Source of the DNA: Thozetella sp. PMI_491
Taxonomy: Eukaryota > Ascomycota > Sordariomycetes > Chaetosphaeriales > Chaetosphaeriaceae
Reading direction: 5' to 3'
NCBI GenBank assembly: GCA_021432635.1
Contig: MU270090.1
Span: 62,001-126,000 of the forward strand
Length of the DNA stretch: 64,000 nucleotides
Each line of letters starts with the position of its first letter. Position 1 is the first letter of the stretch. A program made the translations under genes and the position numbers. The notes beneath the pieces are model-generated. The model had not been told where the DNA came from. It did no database searches and worked only from the letters and a program-made list of their open reading frames with translations. This document shows, piece after piece, positions 57,326-64,000 of the stretch.

Positions 57326-57963
57326 TGTTAGGCAGAATTGCGGTGTTGTGAATTCCAGGGCGGTGCGGTATACAGTAAACAGTATTTTCTGTTAGTTAGT
57401 CTTTTATCCAACCGCTTTATATGACATACATGCCCTCGGCGTAAGCTGCCGTTGCATCTTGTGGGCCATTTAGCGAGGATTCGAGAAGCTCCTGTTTATT
57501 ACGGAATATAGCGGATGGAGATACGCCAGCGTTGTTCAAGGGAACTTTTAGCGAAGGAAATCCAACCATGGTAGGAAAATTACATACCTACCTTATCCAA
57601 TTACAACTGTATGACAAATTATGAGCATTTGCTTCATGCCATCGCCCTCTGCAGCTCGGCATCAGTTGCCATCCCCCGTCGGGGAAGTACGGTAGCCCCA
57701 CAACGTCTGCGGGGGTCATAGCCGTTCATCCGGGCTGATGCTGCTTGAAAATGCGAGCCGCTCGGTATAGACTTCATGTTTTCTTATCATTATTGTGAGT
57801 TAATCTTCATTGCCATATGCGGCTTGGGGCGTGATCTGCCCTCCGAATTATCATGGGAGTTCTCAGGACCTAAAGGATATAAGCTAACGGTCGAACTTCC
57901 GGCATCTGGACTGAGAGAACACCGATATCGTTCCTTTCAGAAGAACCTGTCAACCTATCTACC
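57326..57963. promoter_or_regulatory. Divergent promoter of thioesterase and fusion ligase
   Basis: 638 bp between start codons. Shared regulation is plausible. The upstream frame at 57776-58012 is unrelated to the ligase frame and looks like chance. Confidence 0.45.
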
Positions 57964-60348
57964 ATGGATGCAGAATCAGTTTTGGTTTCCCACCCGGCGC
58001 CTGGCATCGTGAGGATCACTCTAAATCGGCCCAAAGCCCTCAATGCAATCAACGCCGACCTGCTCGACAAACTGACACACGCACTTCGGAAGTATGCAAA
58101 TGCGCAAGTCCTCATCCTTGAGGGCGCGGGAGGGCGCTCGTTTTGTGCCGGAGAAGATCTAAAACAAACCCTCGCCCCGAAAACGGGCACTGCAGAGGAG
58201 CTTCGAAGGGCATTCGAGAAGCTTCAAGACATCACACGCCTCACATCTTCGGCATCCGCAATTGTGGTGGCGGCAGTGCAAGGGTATGCAGTCGGAGGCG
58301 GCGCCGAGATTGCGCTGGCTGCCGACTTTGTTATTGGCGGTCCTAATGCACAGTTCAAGTTTCCGGAGGCAAGCATCGGTCATGCAGTCACGGGGGGCAT
58401 ATCCCTGCGCCTAGTTCCTATGGTGGGACTGCTGAAGGCCAAAGAGCTCCTCATGCTCGGCCGCTTTACTGGGGCAGAAGAAGCGCTGAGAATCGGTCTC
58501 CTCTCTGAGATTGCCCAAGATCCGAAGAGTCGCGCACTAGAGCTAGCCACCGAATTAGCGGCACTACCAGCAGTCGCAGCAACAAACTCCAAAACCTCTG
58601 TCGAGAGAGCAATATTCCCGAATATGGAGAACGTGCTTCATGATGAGGTCAACGTGGCTAGCTACTGCTTCGCGCAAAGCGACGCCGCCCAAGCATTCAG
58701 CAATTTCGCCAAGAGGAAGGTCCCCAAAACTACAGAAACAAGCGATCGCAGTAGCGCGGCACCAGGGAGTATCGATGGATTCCCGCGAAATGCCCCCGAG
58801 GAAGTTATGGCCAAGCTCCGCTCTGTAAAAGACATCAACACTGCTTTGGATATTGCAGTCAAAACCATGGGCGATCGATCATTTCTTCGTTTCGGAGGGC
58901 AAGATGTCTCATTTAATGAGTTTAATGTTTCCATTTCGGCGTTGGCCGGCGGATTGAGAGAGCGGGGGATCGCCCCTGGAGACAGAGTCCTCGTCATGAT
59001 GAGGAATAGTGTGGAGATGGTTCACACCTGGATGGCCACAAATCGTCTTGGCGCAACTTGGGTTCCAGTCAACGTCGAGCTCAAGTCGGCCACGCTTCAA
59101 AGAGTAGTCCAAGCCGCGGACCCGAAACTAGCAATCGTCGACTCGGAGTTCTTTCAGAATCTTCTGTCTACGGGGTTACTCAGCGAGAGCGACCTCTATG
59201 TTCTAGGGCCTGATGGCGCCCACGACTTCAACAGCCTTTATGATTCCAGCAAGGAGGTTCTGGAGGCCGTCCAGGTGGCACCGTTGACAACAGCTGCTTT
59301 CCTATACACGAGCGGAACCAGCGGGAGTGCAAAGCCATGTGTTCTGTCGCACCAGTATTTCATCATTCAGGCGTCTCTCCTGATCGAAAGTTTCGGAATT
59401 CACGCCCAAGATGTCCTCTACTGCCCATTCCCGCTATTCCATGCTGATGCGACCGCCCTTACACTCATACCGGCTCTTCTCCTGGGAGCTACAGCTGCAC
59501 TATCGACTCGCTTCAGCGCAAGCAAATTTTGGGATGAAATTAGAGCAACGCAAGCCACAGTGTACGACTTCATGGGCGCAACCCTAGCAATCGCGTATAA
59601 ACAGCCCCCAAGCCCCAGGGACCGTGACCACAAGGTACGACTCGCTTGGGGCGTTCCGATCCCCTCGTTTGCGGAAGACTACGAAAAACGCTTCGGCCAC
59701 CCGTTATATACGCTGTACGGTAGCGTTGAAGCTAGTATACCTATTACCCAAAAGGGACCACGGGTGGCTGGGTCTTGTGGGACAGTTACTTCAGGTTATC
59801 AAGCTAGAATCGCGGATGAGAACGACGAGCCTCTGCCAAACGGCACGACCGGTCATCTTTTACTGCGCAGCTACCACCCTAACGCGTTCTTCAAGGGGTA
59901 CTTCAACAATACCTCGGCAAATGAAGATGCATTCAAAAACCTCTGGTTCCACTCTGGTGATCTCGCCAAGATCGACGATGAGGGGCATGTCTATTTTGTT
60001 GGCAGGGCTAAAGATGTCATCCGCAGGCGCGGCGAGAATATCAACGCAGAGGACATCGAGGAAGAATTTCTGCGCCACCCAGAGGTGAAAACCGCAGCGG
60101 CATTTGCGATTCCCAGCACCCTGGGGCCAGGGGCCGAGGACGATGTCAAAGTGGCCGTGGAACTGTGTGAGCCCGGTAGCGTTGACGAGACTTCCTTGTG
60201 GGAATGGGCAGTTGGAAACATGGCGCGATTCCAAGTCCCAAGTGCTATTGAGATTGTGGAAGAGATTAAAAAGACACCGACCGGGAAGATCGAGAAGCGA
60301 GGGCTGGCTGCGGAGGGCGGCAAGCGATTTGATATTCGGGGTAGATAG
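57964..60348 (+). CDS. Fused enoyl-CoA hydratase and acyl-CoA ligase
   Basis: Single-exon gene of 794 residues joining two complete enzymes. Residues 1 to about 252 are a crotonase: ITLNRPKALNAIN, the oxyanion-hole SFCAGEDL, and both hydratase glutamates, Glu115 in GGGAEIALA and Glu135 in FPEASIG. Residues about 275-794 are an AMP-forming ligase: the phosphate-binding TSGTSGSAK at 449-457, YGSVEA, HSGDLAKIDDEGHVYFVGR and the C-terminal catalytic lysine in PTGKIEK. A charged linker (about 253-275) joins them. The ligase would make an acyl-CoA and the crotonase would hydrate or cleave an enoyl-CoA made from it, as in carnitine/crotonobetaine (CaiC/CaiD-like) or feruloyl-CoA systems. Which substrate cannot be told. 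No signal peptide; a peroxisomal C-terminus is not evident (ends RGR). Confidence 0.88.
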   Translation: MDAESVLVSHPAPGIVRITLNRPKALNAINADLLDKLTHALRKYANAQVLILEGAGGRSFCAGEDLKQTLAPKTGTAEELRRAFEKLQDITRLTSSASAIVVAAVQGYAVGGGAEIALAADFVIGGPNAQFKFPEASIGHAVTGGISLRLVPMVGLLKAKELLMLGRFTGAEEALRIGLLSEIAQDPKSRALELATELAALPAVAATNSKTSVERAIFPNMENVLHDEVNVASYCFAQSDAAQAFSNFAKRKVPKTTETSDRSSAAPGSIDGFPRNAPEEVMAKLRSVKDINTALDIAVKTMGDRSFLRFGGQDVSFNEFNVSISALAGGLRERGIAPGDRVLVMMRNSVEMVHTWMATNRLGATWVPVNVELKSATLQRVVQAADPKLAIVDSEFFQNLLSTGLLSESDLYVLGPDGAHDFNSLYDSSKEVLEAVQVAPLTTAAFLYTSGTSGSAKPCVLSHQYFIIQASLLIESFGIHAQDVLYCPFPLFHADATALTLIPALLLGATAALSTRFSASKFWDEIRATQATVYDFMGATLAIAYKQPPSPRDRDHKVRLAWGVPIPSFAEDYEKRFGHPLYTLYGSVEASIPITQKGPRVAGSCGTVTSGYQARIADENDEPLPNGTTGHLLLRSYHPNAFFKGYFNNTSANEDAFKNLWFHSGDLAKIDDEGHVYFVGRAKDVIRRRGENINAEDIEEEFLRHPEVKTAAAFAIPSTLGPGAEDDVKVAVELCEPGSVDETSLWEWAVGNMARFQVPSAIEIVEEIKKTPTGKIEKRGLAAEGGKRFDIRGR

Positions 60349-60783
60349 AACTACCGAGAGCCAGCCCGCCAGCCGTCCCAAATACAGATAGTAAAATTCG
60401 AGGCTATAGCTGCTCTACGCCCGTGCAAAGATGCCCCAGCATGATAGGTTAATTGCACTGGTCCTGGTGACCGGAAAATTTATAGTCCATTGCACTACTG
60501 TCGCTAATCCAAGTAGCTACCACTCGACCATTGGTAGCAGACAATGCTAGTCCAAAGGAATAGTCCGAAGTTGTCAAATCTGGAAATACATAGCCCTCGC
60601 AGCACCATGCTTAAGTCCGCGCATAGTGGAATTAAGGAAGGAATCTCGGAGCCGGAATTTCTTTAGGCCTCAGATTCTTGAAACCAGGCGATGATTGAAA
60701 GAGTATATATTTTACCGCCTCAAAGCTGCCGATGAGACGCTGGAAATAACCAAAGCTTGTCTGTCCAAGATATCTCAGTTACC
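60349..60783. other. Intergenic region
   Basis: About 435 bp of 3' flank and spacer. No gene is seen. Confidence 0.6.
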
Positions 60784-61171
60784 CTGTCAGATACTACGGC
60801 GGCCTTGAATCGTATCACCCGGGTAGCAATCGTCGGAGTGAGTGGATCATGGTACCTCTGTTCAGATCGCGTACTTACTGACAAAGGCCGGCGGCAACAG
60901 TAGTCGCTTCATGGCGGAAGCACTCCTTGTAACTGGCAGGCACACGGTTACGGCAATCACGCGAGTCGACAGCTACAGCTAACTCCCGAAGGGGCCGGAA
61001 GTCAGGAAGGTTGACTACAGCAAGCCCGAGACACTCGTCGAGGCACTCAGTGGTCAAGATGCATTGATAATCACCCTCAGCGTTCACACTCCGAGGGATA
61101 CCCAGGTGCAGTTCATAGAAGCTGCAGGCGAGGTTGGGGTGAGCTGGATCCTTCCAAAATCACCTCCATAG
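60784..61171 (+). pseudogene. NmrA-like oxidoreductase, N-terminal relic
   Basis: N-terminal half of an NmrA/isoflavone-reductase-like NAD(P)-binding protein. From 60784 the frame reads RITRVAIVG, then a 49-bp GT-AG intron (60838-60886), then AGGNSSRFMAEALL and TVTAITRVDSYS, stopping at TAA 60980-60982. Beyond the stop, the same frame continues KGPEVRKVDYSKPETLVEAL, GQDALIITLSVH and GVSWILP before homology ends at about 61157. The expected start codon appears as CTG. The gene therefore has at least two lesions (start and internal stop) and lacks its 3' part here. The matching C-terminal half lies at 63645-63995 on the same strand. Confidence 0.75.
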
Positions 61172-62092
61172 GAGTCTTAGCTGTCACCATTTAAATATTT
61201 CGTAAGCTAGCTAGTTAGCACGTAATAAAGGACCGGCATATACGGACCTCAAACTAGTGGATACTTAATAGTGAGAAGACCGCCAGAGAGTTTAGCGATC
61301 ATAAACGAACACAGGGCTGCTGTCCAATGCCGACCCCGTGTGCCCCTTGCGCCCTGGTTTTAAGTACATTGACAGATAGGATATCAGTCGAAGTTCACTT
61401 TCAAATTTGTCTAAAGCGAATCCTAAGAAGCGAGAAGCACCCGGCCCACCAGAATATCTGGGCAATTCTCACCCTTGCTGCCTTGTTCCTGTCTCAAAAG
61501 CTTCTGCTCAGTTCAATATTTGTTCACCATATATCGCGCTCAATACACAGACAGATTATCATAACACAAGCGCCCATAGTCTCAATCGACACTTCTTTGG
61601 AGCTACACTAGGAAACTCGCCACTATTTCGGTTCGATCACCTCTAGACAGTGCAGCACAATCACAGGCTCAGTTATGATACCGGTTAAACGGGTTCCAGT
61701 TATTGGCCCCAAAAGATATCGCTATCAATCAGCCCGCCAATAAAGATATGGGGCTTCTAAAAGGACAGATCTCTCGTGTCATTTGGGACTATAGGTGCTT
61801 GTGCGCTGATGATTTATCTGCGCATTTGGCGCGACATAAACCACAAAATCAATCGCAACAATCATGGCGTTGGATGTGGATACTAACCGTCATTCAATTT
61901 GCCTAGCGTACTAATTAAAATACTCTACAGGCAACCGACATTAGCACGACAATACCGATTGATGGGAGTGTTATTATGCAGACAAGATCAGCAAACCCGC
62001 CGTAGATAGTGGTGTGGCCAATATTTAGGGAACTATGGGACCGTTTCTTGTAGCTCTACCTAGTCTGTTTGAGTGGCGGTCCTTAACCTTAC
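61172..62092. other. Region between NmrA relic and SnoaL-like gene
   Basis: About 920 bp with short unrelated frames (61327-61611, 61407-61646). No transposase, terminal repeat or RNA gene was recognised. Confidence 0.5.
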
Positions 62093-62588
62093 TCATTCCT
62101 TCTTGAGTGGTATATAGTAATCGCGTTGGTATAGAATCTTGCCCTGGTCGTTGAACTCGAGCACCGAGACACCCTTCACAGCATCGGCTTGCCCCTTCTT
62201 CGCTTCTTGAAAGTCTTCTGCATACTTCCAGGCCATGAGCCCCTCTACAACGAAGTGCTTGTGATCGCCGCTGATCGAAATAACATCGTAGGTGATGTTA
62301 TTTAGTAGACGGAAACACATTTCCAGCCATCCGCGAACCTCGCTCTTGTCCTTTGCTTTGACCCCCATGTCTATTCCACTTGAAGGTTAGCATATACCTC
62401 GAATGTAGCGGTCTTGCCGTGAAGAGAGGCACCGTACGGTAATCGTCGAACTTGGAATCCTCAAGGAAGTATGAGAGGCCGGCATCCATGTCCTTGTCCA
62501 CCCAGGCTTTGAAATAAGCCTGAACATTCGATTCCCAGAACACCTTCGTCCCTTCGGGAACGCCCGTTGGTGCCGCAAGTCCAGACAT
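62093..62588 (-). CDS. SnoaL/NTF2-like small protein
   Basis: Small alpha+beta cone-fold protein of the SnoaL-like group, which includes polyketide cyclases and many uncharacterised fungal proteins. On the minus strand, exons 62588-62438 and 62370-62093 give 142 residues. The first exon reads VFWESNVQAYFKAWVDKDMD and YFLEDSKFDDY; the intron (67 bp) joins this to HMGVKAKDKSEVRGWLEMCF. KHFVVEGLMAWKY and VKGVSVLEFNDQGKILYQRDYY are typical SnoaL-like strands. The junction was chosen by phase: donor GTACGG within the Tyr-Arg codons. No signal peptide. It lies inside the gap between the two NmrA relics. Confidence 0.77.
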
Positions 62589-63644
62589 GATCGTGTTTAG
62601 AGATAGTCCAAAGTGCTTCGCAAATACAAACACGTACCGAGTGCAAACGCTTCGCTCCACGTGATGCTTGATACGTTCTCGGGTGGCACACTCAGCCACA
62701 GAGCGAACACAGCTGCTATTTATGCGTCAGACGCTTGGTCGTTGCAGATCGTCTGCCATTTGCGGGGTGACTAATTGTGCAAAGTCTTGCAATATCCGAT
62801 GCAATGAGATGCAGAGAGACTCGCAAATCGGTCAAACATACGGAATAGAAACCGGGATACGAGCTAAGAGAATTAGGTACTATTGGGTGGATTACGTAGT
62901 AGCACTTACCGGAGCACATGTTGACAACTGTGCCAGGGTGCGATTCGCGGAGCCATCCAACTATTGTCAGCAAGATATGGGGACCTTGCCACTGTGGTGG
63001 TTGTTGATTTGTACATGCAAAACTGAGAGGAATTAAAGTTCTGACTAATATTTTGGTTTGTTTGCCCATTGTTTTGACACCGTGGAGGAATTTTGCATGG
63101 GCCGACCACCAGATGATTGACTCCTCACACCGCAGGGGGCCATACCCCTCAGGGTGCTCAGGCACTAATTTGATGGTTTTGATATTTCTTCTCGCGCGGC
63201 TTCTATCGCCGTGGGGCAAATATACACTATACTATACTAAATCACAACCCTGGTGCAATGTGGCATCGCTAAAGACTTTATGCGAGCGGATCAAGTCCAA
63301 CTAGATTTTAGAGGCATCTTACCTCATGGGTACGCGCAGATTATCACGATTGACTTGGACGAGTTCCGTTTCAGCTTACAGGACTGTATACAAGGAATGG
63401 CCTTAATCGATGAGCAATGGCTGTAAAAGGCCACCTGTCGTACAGCGTACATATATACTACACTATGACCAATAAGTGATAGTGGATTCACTTATGCCGA
63501 TTTGGTATAACTAGTCATTATATGTAACTACGACACCATCGAAAGCGCCACGGCGAGGGACAAGGCGACGGAGAATTTCCATAGTGAAGCGTCATTATCA
63601 CTGCGCTCCTGAGCCCGCCTGTCCGGGCTGAAGCTTCCTCTTAA
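62589..63644. other. Region between SnoaL-like gene and NmrA C-terminal relic
   Basis: About 1.06 kb with only short frames on both strands and no recognised domain. The middle part of the NmrA gene (about 120 residues expected between the two relics) is not identifiable here. Confidence 0.5.
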
Positions 63645-63995
63645 CCGGAGGCATGCCTCTCAAACTTCAAAAACGAAGTAGTCTACGTGAACTCGTTCTC
63701 GGTTAGCCAAAACGACATGCTGGACTCAGCTCTTCGAGTCACCGGTACGCAGAAACGCGACTGGACGATCACAAATGAATCCTCCAAAGAACGGTACAAT
63801 GCAGGTCTGCAAGAGATACAGGGAGTCAAGCGCATTGGGTATGTCAAGATGATGTACACGAGAGACTTCTATCCCGATGGCTGTGGCGACTTTGAGAAGC
63901 ACAAAGGTACTCTTAGTGGTCTCCTCGGCTTGCCTGCGGAGAATATCGATGAAGCGACCAAGTTAGCGATGGAGCGAGCGAAACAGTCCGGTTAG
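63645..63995 (+). pseudogene. NmrA-like oxidoreductase, C-terminal relic
   Basis: An open frame of about 116 codons reads PEACLSNFKNEVVYVNSF, SVSQNDMLDSALRVTGTQK, EIQGVKRIGYVKMMYTRDF and GTLSGLLGLPAENIDEAT, all typical of the C-terminal end of NmrA/CipA-like reductases. It is preceded directly by an in-frame TAA (63642-63644) and has no ATG start, so it cannot be translated alone. Together with 60784-61171 it represents most of one gene broken into two parts. Confidence 0.75.
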
Positions 63996-64000
63996 GTTAC

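Noticed and set aside
1-64000. CRISPR arrays, tRNA or rRNA genes, and a complete transposon
   Set aside because: No spaced identical repeats, no tRNA T-loop consensus in a foldable context and no transposase or integrase frame were seen; the sequence is eukaryotic.

Overview
The window is nuclear DNA of a filamentous ascomycete (Pezizomycotina type). Almost every gene carries short spliceosomal introns of about 47-97 bp with GT-AG borders. The gene families are typical of that group: three Zn2Cys6 regulators, DUF3328/UstYa oxidases, fungal rhodopsin-like membrane proteins, several MFS carriers, a P450, a PhyH dioxygenase and But2-domain secreted proteins. There are no operons. I rebuilt exon-intron structures by hand and required the exon sum to be a multiple of three; names rest on motifs I can see, not on database searches.

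Layout. 0.5-1.9 kb: secreted epoxide hydrolase. 2.9-4.4 kb: monocarboxylate-type MFS carrier. 5.3-6.8 kb: seven-helix rhodopsin-like protein. 6.8-9.7 kb: no supported gene. 9.7-13.9 kb: two short-chain dehydrogenases flanking a GDP-mannose transporter. 15.7-16.8 kb: secreted cell-wall-like protein with a But2 domain.

17.3-20.8 kb is the most interesting part. Two UstYa (DUF3328) oxidase genes sit side by side, and a tiny, previously easy-to-miss gene is transcribed divergently from the second. It encodes a 73-residue secreted peptide precursor with a single Lys-Arg (kexin-type) site and a Trp/Tyr/Cys-containing segment after it. This has the architecture of a fungal ribosomal-peptide (dikaritin-like) cluster with a single-core precursor.

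21.2-36.9 kb: a Zn2Cys6 regulator (with a GC-AG intron inside the zinc cluster) divergent from an FAD monooxygenase, then a sugar-type MFS carrier divergent from an aldehyde dehydrogenase, a second regulator with an altered zinc cluster, a P450 and a PhyH dioxygenase sharing a promoter. These could tailor the peptide or form a separate aromatic/aldehyde pathway; sequence alone cannot decide.

37.8-47.6 kb: an MFS drug carrier broken by an in-frame stop, a EutQ-like cupin, an alpha/beta hydrolase, a haloacid dehalogenase, a carbamoyl-D-amino-acid-hydrolase-like nitrilase and a membrane-anchored lectin-like protein with tandem 28-residue repeats. 47.6-52.6 kb: AT-rich, gene-poor, with an ankyrin relic, two sets of diverged direct repeats and a TA microsatellite. 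52.6-60.3 kb: a two-helix membrane protein, a third Zn2Cys6 regulator, a PaaI-type thioesterase divergent from a rare enoyl-CoA hydratase/acyl-CoA ligase fusion. 60.8-64 kb: two halves of an NmrA-like gene separated by about 2.5 kb that contains a SnoaL-like gene.
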